The notes beneath the pieces were generated by a model. The model saw only the letters and a program-made list of their open reading frames with translations, searched no databases and was not told the origin of the DNA. A program made the position numbers and the translations under genes. Source: JBNKFV01 sp050289485 (GTDB taxonomy: Bacteria > Pseudomonadota > Gammaproteobacteria > Pseudomonadales > Cellvibrionaceae). Taken from it: 64,000 bases of DNA. The stretch lies in contig JBNKFV010000005.1 in the NCBI GenBank assembly GCA_050289485.1, positions 186,001-250,000 of the forward strand, in the 5' to 3' direction. Positions 27,725 to 36,035 of this stretch are shown one piece after another; the first letter of the stretch is position 1, and each line of letters starts with the position of its first letter.

Positions 27725-28786
27725 TTACGGTAGCTCTTCGGCGTCGATGGGGGGATGTTCTTTGTGATGTTTGTGCTCCAGTGCGCTGCGCTGCATATTC
27801 TTATCCACCAGCCTGATGCCGAGGCGACGGAGCCATTCAAAGGCCAGTAGCAGTAACAGCAATGCCGCGAATGCGAAAAGAATTCCGGTTAAACCGAGAT
27901 GAGTTCGTTCGGCGTGGCAGGTCCAGATAAACTGGCCAATGCACAGGATGGCTACCACAAGCAGCGTGGGTTTACGGCCCATATATTCGACAATAAACAC
28001 ACCCAGGGGTGCACCCAGTGCGACCACTGGCGCTGCTGCCAGCCAGTTCTCGTAAACGCCCGGTTGCCAACTGTTGGTCAGGCTTTTGACAGCAACGCCG
28101 AGAACAGAATTGAACGCCATGATAACGACAGAGGTAGGGATCGCAATTTTTAAATCTGCCCGACACAAAAGTACCAAGGCCGCGTAAATGACCATGTCTA
28201 TACCAACGCCGGTCACGCTGACAATGGACGCACTCGCTAGAAAGCCTAGTGCTAGCCCGACGCGTTGGTCCCATTGTTCGTCAAAATCTGTCATGCCGAC
28301 ATGACTGGAAATTTCGTTAAGACGGTATAGATGCAGCAGACCAAAACTGCCCCAAATGACGGCAAAGACCAGTTTGATCCACAAATCTGGAATGACAGGA
28401 GCAAGCAGAAATATTCCCAGAGGCAATCCCAACGTAGATCCCAGTACCGCGCCTTGCAACATAGCAATAGCCAGGGGTTGGCGGCGTGCAAAAATAAAAA
28501 TGCTTGCGCTGACCATGCCGACGGACTGGACTGCGAAACTGAAGTCGCGTCCCAGACTTGCCGACAGGTCAAACAGTAGCACCAGTACCGGGAATCCCAC
28601 CGTGCCACCGCCCATTGGGGTGGAACCTGCTGCATAGCTGCCGATGGTCATAGCCAGGGCAATTGGCCAATGGTTGAGAACCGTGGAGAATTCATCCGCA
28701 GCGATAAATAACCACGCGGCGTAAAACAGGGTAAGCCAAAGAAACCAGATCCACAGTTTATGTTTGGGCGGGGTTTTTATGGACAT
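27725..28786 (-). CDS. TSUP (TauE/SafE) family membrane exporter
   Basis: 353 residues with about eight hydrophobic segments and the duplicated TauE/SafE pattern. GSYAAGSTPMGGGTVGFPVL near residues 48-70 and SIVSVTGVGIDMVIYAALVL in the second half are typical. Family members export sulfite, sulfoacetate or other small organosulfur anions; the substrate here is unknown. A basic, histidine-rich tail (LEHKHHKEHPP) could bind metal. It is convergent with the CE2 gene, 23 bases apart. An inverted repeat sits 50-70 bases upstream of its start (28836-28856). Confidence 0.88.
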   Translation of the reverse strand: MSIKTPPKHKLWIWFLWLTLFYAAWLFIAADEFSTVLNHWPIALAMTIGSYAAGSTPMGGGTVGFPVLVLLFDLSASLGRDFSFAVQSVGMVSASIFIFARRQPLAIAMLQGAVLGSTLGLPLGIFLLAPVIPDLWIKLVFAVIWGSFGLLHLYRLNEISSHVGMTDFDEQWDQRVGLALGFLASASIVSVTGVGIDMVIYAALVLLCRADLKIAIPTSVVIMAFNSVLGVAVKSLTNSWQPGVYENWLAAAPVVALGAPLGVFIVEYMGRKPTLLVVAILCIGQFIWTCHAERTHLGLTGILFAFAALLLLLLAFEWLRRLGIRLVDKNMQRSALEHKHHKEHPPIDAEELP

Positions 28787-28835
28787 ATCAGGAGGCTCTT
28801 TGGTGTCTCAAATTTCGGAGAGGCGAATACTACTG

Positions 28836-28856
28836 ATTGAGCCGGTTCGGCTCAAT
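28836..28856. promoter_or_regulatory. perfect inverted repeat upstream of the TSUP gene
   Basis: ATTGAGCC-GGTTC-GGCTCAAT is a perfect 8-bp inverted repeat. Its place 50 bases upstream of the exporter start fits an operator. A small hairpin is the alternative. Confidence 0.4.
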
Positions 28857-29269
28857 GTGCTGGATCATGCCGGCTTTGTTTTTTCTGGGTGTGTACCTTA
28901 ACTTCCAGAAAGGTGAGCAGCCCATTTGACACGGAGGTGCATAATAATATTTGTTGGGAATGGCTCTTGGCGAGTTTTCATTTTTTTTTATTTCGGAGTG
29001 GCCAAATATTATTTGGTTTTACTGTAAGAGTCAGTATTTAAGGAGGTGGAAGTCGTGGAAACTCTGGTAGAATGGGGTGCCAAAAAGAGGAGTGCGAATT
29101 GCTATTTTTTGTACTCAATATAATAAGGTAATGATGTTTATGACTGGGGATTTTTGGGGGTTCCCGGTTACTCCTGTGATTTCTTAAGCTGGATCATGAG
29201 GTTTATGTATTTCTGGTGGAAGGAATCGGAAAGCCGTTTGGCGAGAGTGTAATAATAAATGGGGAAAAA
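28857..29269. other. AT-rich spacer before the PEP-CTERM gene
   Basis: About 410 bases without a convincing gene. It contains the palindrome CCAAATATTATTTGG (29002-29016) and several T-runs. It probably carries the promoter of the PEP-CTERM gene, but I cannot place -35 and -10 boxes with confidence. Confidence 0.35.
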
Positions 29270-29974
29270 ATGAAAAAGTGTAAAAAAGCAATATTGCTGG
29301 GTGCTGCCCTTCTGGCTGGGCCGGCTCTTTGTTCAGCAGCATGGGTTGAGTCCTTTGAGGCTGGCAATCTTAATGGCTGGAATGCTTCGGCTATGAATGG
29401 CTCTGTTGGTTCGGTAAACATGGATCGTGCGTCCGACGGCGGCTACAGCTATAGCAACACGTTCACAGTGCCTTCGGGCTATAGTGGTTGGACGGTTAAC
29501 AGTATTCTGGAGAACACTGCTGCTGATATGGGTATTACCGGCAGCACTACGGCAGTAAGTCTGGATGTCTATTCTGATTGGGCCAATCCCAATGGTTGGG
29601 GTGTTTATGGTAACTCGGTCAAGTTGATCCTCAGCTACGAGGGCGGATGGGTTGCGGTTGATCCCGTTGTAGACCCTGGCTTGGTCAACGGAATCTTTCA
29701 GACCTTTACTTTCGATATGACGCCTTATGCGGCTACCATTTCAGACGTAAACCTTGGCTACTCTAATGTTGCTATTAGCTGGTTTGTTGGAACGTGGAAG
29801 GATGATGGTCTTGCCAACGGCACCCAGACCCTTGCTGTTGACAACATTCAGGTCGTTCCCGGGCCGGTCGCTGCGCCAGGAGCGGTCAGTGTCCCAGAGC
29901 CGGCTACATTAGGCCTTCTTGGTTTTGCCGGGATCGGGGCATTGTTGACCCGCCGTCGTCGTTTTAAAATGTAG
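29270..29974 (+). CDS. secreted PEP-CTERM sorting-domain protein
   Basis: About 234 residues from the ATG at 29270, preceded by GGGGAAAAA. A signal peptide ends near ALCSA-AW. The middle is a beta-rich carbohydrate-binding-like domain (WVESFEAGNLNGWNASAMNG, later SWFVGTWKDDGL). The C-terminus has the full tripartite PEP-CTERM signal: VPEPATLG, a hydrophobic helix GLLGFAGIGALL, and TRRRRF. Such proteins are cut by an exosortase and linked to exopolysaccharide export; the exosortase is not in this window. It may bind glycans at the cell surface. A rho-independent terminator follows at 30014. Confidence 0.9.
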   Translation: MKKCKKAILLGAALLAGPALCSAAWVESFEAGNLNGWNASAMNGSVGSVNMDRASDGGYSYSNTFTVPSGYSGWTVNSILENTAADMGITGSTTAVSLDVYSDWANPNGWGVYGNSVKLILSYEGGWVAVDPVVDPGLVNGIFQTFTFDMTPYAATISDVNLGYSNVAISWFVGTWKDDGLANGTQTLAVDNIQVVPGPVAAPGAVSVPEPATLGLLGFAGIGALLTRRRRFKM

Positions 29975-30013
29975 AGTGTGGTTGTTGGAATCACATGATT
30001 CTGCTACTGCTTT

Positions 30014-30040
30014 AAACCCTGCCATAATGGCAGGGTTTTT
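30014..30040 (+). terminator. rho-independent terminator of the PEP-CTERM gene
   Basis: AAACCCTGCCA and TGGCAGGGTTT form a perfect 11-bp stem with a three-base loop, followed by Ts. Confidence 0.9.
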
Positions 30041-30219
30041 GTTTGTCCTGTTTTTATATACTTCTGGTTCGTATGTAGCTTTTCGATCATTTCGAGGATG
30101 GTGCCGCAGGAAGAGCATCTCCGGTATTGAGGGGGAAGTATTCCTGGGAGGGGTAGGGTGCTTCAATTCAAAAGAATAGATAGTTTACTTTTTCACTATA
30201 AAAAGTGTTGGAGAGCGAA

Positions 30220-30843
30220 ATGAAAAAAATAATTATCCTAATAAGCTTACTTGGTCTGTTTTCGTCTGCATGGGCGGCATCGATTAACCCTGATTACTGG
30301 TATTTCGTTCGTGGAGATACCCCGGAAAACTGGCAGTGGGTGCTGACGGATCCAGGTAATTGGTGGATGCCTCTTGCTGGCAATGAGGGTTCCAGTGGCA
30401 CCGGTAAGCTTACAATGGCGGCCTCTAAAGACAAGGATCTTCCCGGGGCAATTAACCTTAAATGGAATAAGAAGAAGGAGTGGGCTGGTGTATTTGTAAC
30501 GGGTCGCCAGGTAAATCTGTCGGCGTATGAGCACTCAGCCCAGCTATTGCTTGCTCTGAAAGTGAAGAAGGCGCCGAAAGCACCTGTGACTGTCAAGATG
30601 AAGTGCGAGGGTTGCGAGGGCCGTGAGGGTGGTATAGACATCCAGGACTCACTGACGAATGTGGAAAAGGACACTTGGTTTGCCCTGCCTATAGCACTTG
30701 ATTGCTTTGCAAAAAATGGTGTTGATCTTAGTAAAGTAACGGTGCCTTTTGAGATTAGTACTACTGGTCGGCTGGAGGTGGAAATCGCTCAGATAGGTAT
30801 TCGCCCTCTGGATGAGGGGTATGAAGGCTGTGCTGCCGATTAG
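30220..30843 (+). CDS. exported stand-alone ExoP C-terminal-like domain protein
   Basis: About 207 residues from the ATG at 30220 (GGAGAG upstream; an in-frame GTG at 30205 is less likely). A signal peptide ends at SSAWA-AS. The mature part resembles the galactose-binding-like C-terminal domain of ExoP-type GH3 glucan exohydrolases: FVRGDTPENWQW, GVFVTGRQVNLS, VKMKCEGCEGREGGIDI, FALPIALDCFAKNGVDLS and LEVEIAQIGI. Here it exists without any GH3 catalytic domain. It may act as a glucan-binding module or an inhibitor-like protein; its function is not known. Its four Cys could form disulfides. It follows the PEP-CTERM gene and its terminator, so it probably has its own promoter. Confidence 0.75.
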   Translation: MKKIIILISLLGLFSSAWAASINPDYWYFVRGDTPENWQWVLTDPGNWWMPLAGNEGSSGTGKLTMAASKDKDLPGAINLKWNKKKEWAGVFVTGRQVNLSAYEHSAQLLLALKVKKAPKAPVTVKMKCEGCEGREGGIDIQDSLTNVEKDTWFALPIALDCFAKNGVDLSKVTVPFEISTTGRLEVEIAQIGIRPLDEGYEGCAAD

Positions 30844-31016
30844 GGTGAGGACGGAGCATAGGCTGTCTATGCCGAAATCCGGTTTCTCGGTGAGGTGATT
30901 TGACAAGGCTTTGTCTGCCGTTAATTGAGAGAGGGGGATTGATTTTTGAGCCTGGGACTGAAGATGGTGCGGACTTAACACCCTCTATCACGATGGCTTT
31001 TTTGGCTGCCTATTAG

Positions 31017-31084
31017 CCGGGTAACAAATATAGGTGTCCTTACCTATTTTGTTACCCGGTTTGGAAATACGTAAGCGCCAAACC
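31017..31084. repeat. double-hairpin repeat, copy B
   Basis: CCGGGTAACAAA pairs with TTTGTTACCCGG, with ATAGGT/ACCTAT extending the stem. It is followed by GGTTTGG (31058-31064), which pairs with CCAAACC (31078-31084). The stretch TTGGAAATAC is shared with copy A at 19236. The spacer 30844-31016 shows no gene. Confidence 0.6.
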
Positions 31085-31139
31085 TCATTCTATTTTTCGA
31101 CCACCGTTGAAGTCGTTCTCTGCAAGCCTGAGAAATTGT

Positions 31140-31166
31140 TTGACTTTACTTGGATAGGTCTATATT
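31140..31166 (+). promoter_or_regulatory. putative promoter of the cold-shock gene
   Basis: TTGACT and TATATT (31161-31166), with a slightly short 15-base spacer, would start a transcript near 31172. The resulting leader of about 150 bases resembles the long leaders of cspA-type mRNAs. Confidence 0.45.
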
Positions 31167-31321
31167 GTGAGACCAGCTTGAAAGTAAGTATATTTTTATT
31201 ACCTCCATTTCGTCGCATTCTTAGTAGTTCTTCGTCCTGTAGTTTCTAAATTTCAATTTATATTTCCCGCTTATTCGTGCCTCGCGAAGGCATTTTATAC
31301 TTTATATACAGGATATTTATC

Positions 31322-31531
31322 ATGTCTAATAAAACTACTGGTACCGTAAAGTGGTTCAACGAATCTAAAGGTTTTGGTTTTATTGAGCAAAAGTCTGGAC
31401 CAGACGTATTTGCACATTTTAGTGCAATTGCTAGCTCGGGTTTTAAAACATTAGCTGAAGGTCAGCTGGTTGAGTTCAGTGTTACTCAAGGCCAAAAAGG
31501 TCCTCAGGCCGAGAATATCGTAGCTATCTAA
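31322..31531 (+). CDS. CspA-family cold-shock protein
   Basis: 69 residues, the normal CSD length. GTVKWFNESKGFGFIEQ (RNP1: KGFGFI) and DVFAHFSAI (RNP2-like VFAHF) are intact, so single-stranded nucleic-acid binding is expected. It acts as an RNA chaperone, possibly constitutively. The ATG at 31322 was chosen from protein homology, with AGGAT upstream; translation from 31277 would run through leader sequence. A strong terminator follows at 31551, and a group II intron remnant comes immediately after it. Confidence 0.96.
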   Translation: MSNKTTGTVKWFNESKGFGFIEQKSGPDVFAHFSAIASSGFKTLAEGQLVEFSVTQGQKGPQAENIVAI

Positions 31532-31550
31532 TAGCTCGCTCATTCTTACA

Positions 31551-31580
31551 AAAGGCAAGCTGTCATGGCTTGCCTTTTTT
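31551..31580 (+). terminator. rho-independent terminator of the cold-shock gene
   Basis: AGGCAAGC and GCTTGCCT form the stem with a seven-base loop, followed by a run of six Ts. Confidence 0.92.
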
Positions 31581-31678
31581 GTTGTAGCTCTAATAAAACC
31601 ACCTCCTATGGAAGCGCCTTAGCATTAGATTGCGAGGGCTGGAATGCTGCGAAACATCTACTAAGCCACCCAGTTGAA

Positions 31679-32136
31679 ATGAAAAAGCCGAAGGCATTGC
31701 TGCAGAGAACAATGATTGCGATGCGGAGCTATTACCGTTTATACGATCGGTTACTTTCCAAACCTTTGCTGAGAGAAAAGAGGGGTCAACCGCAGCCGGT
31801 ACGGCGTGTCGTCATTCCCAACGCCGGTGGCAGCGAACGTGATCTGGGCATCGAAGCGTTTGCTGCCGTGCTTTGGGTAGGCAAGCTGACACTGACTGTG
31901 AATCGCCGTAAAACACATCTTGCGCACAGCCGCGAGGGCGTTAAATTTCTGGGTATTGTTATTTATAATCACTACATGTACACCCGGAAGCAGAAAGTTC
32001 GATCACAGAAAACCAGCCAAACTGGCGTTTAACGCCGCTGGGTTACAAACCGCATTCCAATTCATCAAAAGCCGTATCCGTGGTCCGTACGTACGGTGGC
32101 GTGGGAGGGATGAGGCGTGGGCCTCACCCTGCTCGT
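31679..32136 (+). pseudogene. decayed group II intron with reverse-transcriptase remnant
   Basis: Translation from 31679 gives RT-like text: PQPVRRVVIPNAGGSERDLG matches the RT-1 region of group II intron proteins. After an internal deletion it reads LTLTVNRRKTHLAHSREGVK and FLGIVIYNHY, matching the later RT and domain X border. A further shift gives LQTAFQFIKSRIRGPYVRW, like the domain X region. Then GTCCGTACGTACGGTGGCGT and GGAGGGATGAGGCGTGGG (about 32083-32136) resemble the conserved 3' RNA portion of bacterial group II introns. The catalytic YADD box is gone. It sits directly after the terminator of the cold-shock gene, the insertion preference of group IIC introns. The 5' intron end is not recognisable. 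Confidence 0.75.
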
Positions 32137-32166
32137 TGTTTTAATCGTTGTGATAGGAGGTAAGCC

Positions 32167-32562
32167 GTGAGACTGTTACATACCATGTTGCGTGTGGGTA
32201 ACCTGGAAAAATCTGTCGCGTTTTATACTGATGTGATGGGCATGCAGTTATTGCGAAAAACGGAGATGCCAGCTGGGCGTTTTACCCTTGCATTTTTGGG
32301 TTATGGCGACGAAATGTCGAATACCGTGCTTGAACTGACCCATAACTGGGATACCGACAGCTATAATTTAGGTGACGCCTATGGGCATATCGCTATAGAG
32401 GTTGATGATGTGTACGCGGCCTGCGAACGTATTCGTGCGGCGGGTGGCAACATTGTGCGAGAACCTGGTCCTATGAAAGGCTCAACAACTGTGCTGGCAT
32501 TTGTCGAAGATCCTGATGGTTACAAAATTGAATTGCTTGCCCCCAAAGTATCCGGTGCGTAG
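32167..32562 (+). CDS. gloA: lactoylglutathione lyase (glyoxalase I)
   Basis: 131 residues, the normal size. All four metal ligands of the nickel-type bacterial enzyme are at the expected positions: His5, Glu56, His74 and Glu122. LRVGNLEKSVAFYTDVMGMQ and FVEDPDGYKIELL are family signatures. It converts the methylglyoxal-glutathione hemithioacetal to S-lactoylglutathione in the cytoplasm. The start is a GTG preceded by a perfect AGGAGG. It follows the intron remnant closely and may be transcribed on its own. Confidence 0.97.
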   Translation: MRLLHTMLRVGNLEKSVAFYTDVMGMQLLRKTEMPAGRFTLAFLGYGDEMSNTVLELTHNWDTDSYNLGDAYGHIAIEVDDVYAACERIRAAGGNIVREPGPMKGSTTVLAFVEDPDGYKIELLAPKVSGA

Positions 32563-32620
32563 TCGGCCTCGACTATAAAGCGGAACCTTCGGCGGTCAAT
32601 TAACAAGCGGAGGGCTTGTT

Positions 32621-33196
32621 ATGCCTGAACATGTACTACATGAACCGTTAACCGATATTGACCGTGTGTTGCCTATTCTAGATCAAATTCGCCTGTTTGG
32701 TGGATTTTCTGAAGGTCAGCTCTATTCTATTTTCAAGCTACTGAAAAAAGTTACCTACGCTAAAGGCGATATTGTGTTCCAGCAGGGTGATTTGCCGTCG
32801 TATATCTACATTGTGTTGAAGGGCAGTATTCGGCTGGTGTTCGACTTGAAAATTATTCCATTGTCGGCGGCCCAACTGGGGCCCGGCGCCTGTTTTGGCG
32901 AAACGGCACTTATTGGAATACAGCCCCATTCTGCGACCAGTTTGGCGGAAGAAGAAACCGAGCTGCTGGTGTTGGCTAAAGAAGACTTGATGTGGCTTTC
33001 AGAGCACGAGATGGAGCTGTTTGGCTTATTGATACTGAATATCGCCCGCGAGGCTTGCCGTCGCCTGCATCAGACCGAGAGCCATATTCAGCATTATCTG
33101 CAATTGCAGGAAGGTGCTAAAACCGTTGAGCAGGTTGCAGGCAAAAAAAACAAGCCCGTTGAGGTTGCAGAAGTTGTGGCTGATGCCGATAGTTAA
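32621..33196 (+). CDS. cyclic-nucleotide-binding-domain protein without HTH
   Basis: 191 residues. Residues about 25-140 form a cNMP-binding fold: GDIVFQQGDLPSYIYIVLKG, GPGACFGETALIG (the FGE phosphate-binding-cassette start) and LLVLAKEDLMWL. No helix-turn-helix follows, unlike Crp/Fnr proteins. A charged, helical tail (about 150-191) ends the protein. It may signal by protein contact rather than by binding DNA. The PBC lacks a clear Arg-Thr/Ser pair for cAMP, so the ligand is uncertain. An orphan ParA gene follows 104 bases downstream, which may mean a linked function. Confidence 0.85.
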   Translation: MPEHVLHEPLTDIDRVLPILDQIRLFGGFSEGQLYSIFKLLKKVTYAKGDIVFQQGDLPSYIYIVLKGSIRLVFDLKIIPLSAAQLGPGACFGETALIGIQPHSATSLAEEETELLVLAKEDLMWLSEHEMELFGLLILNIAREACRRLHQTESHIQHYLQLQEGAKTVEQVAGKKNKPVEVAEVVADADS

Positions 33197-33300
33197 GGGG
33201 ACGCCCATAGTCATTGTTATATTGGGGAGATAATATATTTTGCCCCAGCAACCGTAAGCGGCATCGAACTCTGCAGTCATCAGGATAAACGCTGTTTGTG

Positions 33301-33945
33301 ATGGATATATTTGTAGCCAACCCCAAAGGCGGTTGCGGAAAATCAACCATAGCCATTTCACTGGCCTGCTGTTTTGCCAATCAGCAGGATGCCGTCTGCC
33401 TGATTGATTATGACCCGCAAAAATCCACGCTCGACTGGCTGCGCGCAAGGCCATCTGGCTGTGCGCCTATTGTCGCTGCCGAGGAGGGTAAACCTCTGCC
33501 CGAGGATGATTTTGATTGGATTGTTCACGACCTACCTGCCGGGTTTGATTTACAGCGTCTTGAGCAAACCGTGCCTACGGGTGCCAAGTTACTAGTGCCT
33601 ATTCTTCCGTCGCCCACTGATATCAAAGCAGGGGTACGTTTCTTAATGGGCTTGAGCCGGGCCGACTGGGTAGCAGAGCGCCGCATTGGTGTGGGCTTGA
33701 TTGCCAATCGCGTGCGCACCAATACTCGCTATTACCGTGTGCTGATTGCGTTTTTAAAACAGGTTAACCGCCCGCTATTGTGCACCCTGCGCGATACACA
33801 AAATTATGTGCGCAGTATGGAGCGCGGCACCAGTATTTTTGATCTGCCCACGGCAAAGGTGATGCGTGATGTGGATGATTGGGCCGACCTTGTGCAATGG
33901 CTTGAGGCCGACAGGCAGATTCCCGTGGTGGCTGCCAGCGGTTAA
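33301..33945 (+). CDS. orphan ParA/MinD-like ATPase
   Basis: About 214 residues from the ATG at 33301, directly preceded by an in-frame GTG. The deviant Walker A motif is intact (NPKGGCGKSTIA with the first Lys), and CLIDYDPQKSTLDWL is the A' region. IVHDLPAG is the Walker B-like segment. Such ATPases position plasmids, chemoreceptors or other cargo on the nucleoid. No ParB gene lies beside it. The upstream cNMP-domain protein could be a partner or cargo; this is speculation. The protein is shorter than chromosomal ParA. Confidence 0.88.
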   Translation: MDIFVANPKGGCGKSTIAISLACCFANQQDAVCLIDYDPQKSTLDWLRARPSGCAPIVAAEEGKPLPEDDFDWIVHDLPAGFDLQRLEQTVPTGAKLLVPILPSPTDIKAGVRFLMGLSRADWVAERRIGVGLIANRVRTNTRYYRVLIAFLKQVNRPLLCTLRDTQNYVRSMERGTSIFDLPTAKVMRDVDDWADLVQWLEADRQIPVVAASG

Positions 33946-34267
33946 ACCGCCGGGGGCGTAATCACAAATGTATCGCCAAGTGGTAACCCGACAAAAACTT
34001 GTTCAGCGTATCGAAAAGGCCTTTGGCTGCATCGATCTCTTCCGCACCATGAGCGAGCGGCTACTTATAAAGTGCCTCGCTAAACCCTGACAAGCTGTTG
34101 ACTTGGCTTTGGCGGGTGTGAGCCTGTGCCAAACTGGCGCTTATTTGAACGCATAGGGTGCTTCTGCTAGTATGCGCGGCCTTTTTAAGCGGGTTGGTAT
34201 TGCGTCTGTTCGTCACAATGATGTGGCACACTTTCACTTTAGTTGTCTGAAGCTTTAGGTTCCCTTC
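33946..34267. other. spacer between the ParA and SulP genes
   Basis: 322 bases. A minus-strand stretch (33962-34063) reads open as EEIDAAKGLFDTLNKFLSGY, but it has no start codon or RBS. Otherwise I see nothing definite; promoter sequence for the SulP gene is expected here. Confidence 0.3.
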
Positions 34268-35833
34268 ATGTTTGAGTTGATTAACCGGCGTCCTACGAAC
34301 GTCAAAAACGATGTATTGTCTGGTATTACGGTCGCCCTTGCACTGGTGCCAGAAGCGGTGGCCTTCGCCTTTGTGGCGGGGGTGGAGCCCATGGTGGGCT
34401 TGTATGCTGCCTTTATGATGGGCTTGTTGACTTCTGTGTTTGGTGGTCGCCCAGGCATGATCTCTGGTGCCACCGGGGCCACTGCTGTTGTCATGGTATC
34501 GCTGGTCGCTGAGCATGGCGTGCAGTATTTGTTTGCCACGGTGGTACTGGCTGGCCTGTTGCAGATGCTCGCTGGCGTGCTGCGTTTGGGTAAGTTTATC
34601 CGTATGGTGCCGCACCCGGTGATGCTGGGTTTTGTTAACGGCTTGGCAATTGTGATTTTTCTGGCGCAGATGGGCCAGTTTATGGTCAAAGGCGCAGACG
34701 GCAACATGCATTGGATGCAGGGCAGTATGCTGATTACCATGGGCCTGTTGATTGCGGCCACTATGCTGATTGTGCAGTTTTTGCCTAAGTTGACCACGGC
34801 GGTACCGGCGGGCCTGGTGGCCATTGTGGTGGTCACCCTGGCGGCGGTGGGGCTCGATCTTGAGGCGCGCACTGTGATTGATTTCGTGCGCGACATGTTA
34901 CCGGAAGATCAGGCCGCCACCGCGAGCCTGGAGGGCAGTCTGCCCATGTTCGCTATTCCATCGGTGCCTTTCACGCTGGAAACCCTGCGTATTATTTTCC
35001 CCTATGCAGCCATTATTGCAGCGGTTGGTCTGATTGAGTCGCTACTTACCCTGAGCTTGATTGATGAGATTACCAATACCCGTGGGCGCGGCAATCGCGA
35101 GTGTATCGGGCAGGGGATTGCCAATACGGTGAACGGCTTTTTCGGCGGCATGGGTGGTTGTGCCATGATCGGCCAGAGCATGATCAATATTAACAACGGC
35201 GGGCGTGGGCGGCTCTCGGGTATTACCGCGGCGGTTGTTCTGCTGATGTTTATTTTGTTCGCGGCGCCGTTGATCGAGATGATTCCACTGGCTGCGCTGG
35301 TGGGCATAATGTTTATGGTGGTGCTGGGTACTTTTGAGTGGTCGTCGCTTCGCATTATGCGCAAAATCCCCCTCACTGACGCCTTCGTATTAGTGCTGGT
35401 ATCGGCCATTACGGTAGCTTACGACCTTGCCATCGCAGTGATCATTGGGGTCATTGTGTCGGCCCTGGTATTTGCCTGGAAACACGCGCAGCACATCGTT
35501 GCTGAAACCCGTATCGACGAGAATGGCAACAAAGTGTACGACTTGCGTGGCCCAATCTTTTTCGGCTCGGTGACGAATTTTCGTGAAATTTTCACCCCCG
35601 AGGACGACCCCGAGCATGTGGTGATTGAGTTTCGTCGCTCGCGTGTGAGTGATCATTCCGGTATTGAGGCGCTGGATTCCCTGGCAGAAAAATACCAGGC
35701 CCTGGGTAAAACGCTGCATTTGCGCCATTTAAGCCCCGAATGTCGCCAATTGCTGCGTAAAGCCGGTAACTTATGTGAAGTTAACGTACTGGAAGACCCG
35801 AATTACCGCGTGGTGTCAGACGCACTGGGTTAA
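34268..35833 (+). CDS. SulP/SLC26-family anion permease with STAS domain
   Basis: 521 residues with 10-12 hydrophobic segments in the first 400. Hallmarks are VLSGITVALALVPEAVAFAF, MISGATGATAVVMVSLV and GGMGGCAMIGQSMININNGG. A short cytoplasmic STAS domain follows (about 430-515: VVIEFRRSRVSDHSGIEALD). SulP proteins carry sulfate, bicarbonate or dicarboxylates; the ion here is not determined by sequence. A beta-carbonic anhydrase lies about 9 kb away, so bicarbonate is conceivable. A hairpin at 35851-35880 probably ends the transcript. Confidence 0.93.
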   Translation: MFELINRRPTNVKNDVLSGITVALALVPEAVAFAFVAGVEPMVGLYAAFMMGLLTSVFGGRPGMISGATGATAVVMVSLVAEHGVQYLFATVVLAGLLQMLAGVLRLGKFIRMVPHPVMLGFVNGLAIVIFLAQMGQFMVKGADGNMHWMQGSMLITMGLLIAATMLIVQFLPKLTTAVPAGLVAIVVVTLAAVGLDLEARTVIDFVRDMLPEDQAATASLEGSLPMFAIPSVPFTLETLRIIFPYAAIIAAVGLIESLLTLSLIDEITNTRGRGNRECIGQGIANTVNGFFGGMGGCAMIGQSMININNGGRGRLSGITAAVVLLMFILFAAPLIEMIPLAALVGIMFMVVLGTFEWSSLRIMRKIPLTDAFVLVLVSAITVAYDLAIAVIIGVIVSALVFAWKHAQHIVAETRIDENGNKVYDLRGPIFFGSVTNFREIFTPEDDPEHVVIEFRRSRVSDHSGIEALDSLAEKYQALGKTLHLRHLSPECRQLLRKAGNLCEVNVLEDPNYRVVSDALG

Positions 35834-35850
35834 TTTGCCCCCTCTCTTTC

Positions 35851-35880
35851 TCCCTTGTGGCGTGTTTACGTCACAAGGGA
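35851..35880 (+). terminator. hairpin after the SulP gene
   Basis: TCCCTTGTG and CACAAGGGA form a perfect 9-bp stem around a 12-base loop, 17 bases after the stop. There is no T-run. Confidence 0.5.
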
Positions 35881-36035
35881 ATCAGCCCATCTCTGTTAAT
35901 AGCAAAATAATTTATCGCCTGCGGTGTAATCTGGCTATGGTGTTAGTCAGATATAGATGAAGCCGGTATGCAGTTCCGCCAGTTGTTATTTAATTCATAA
36001 CAGTCCGTTATCCAGAGGACACAGCGAGGTGGTTT

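Noticed and set aside
19193..31084. Two hairpin repeats as integron attC sites
   Set aside because: The ends do not match the RYYYAAC and GTTRRRY core pattern, and there is no cassette-like gene or integrase nearby.
33962..34063. Minus-strand coding-like stretch (EEIDAAKGLFDTLNKF)
   Set aside because: It has about 32 codons between stops, with no start codon or RBS, so it is at best an ancient fragment.
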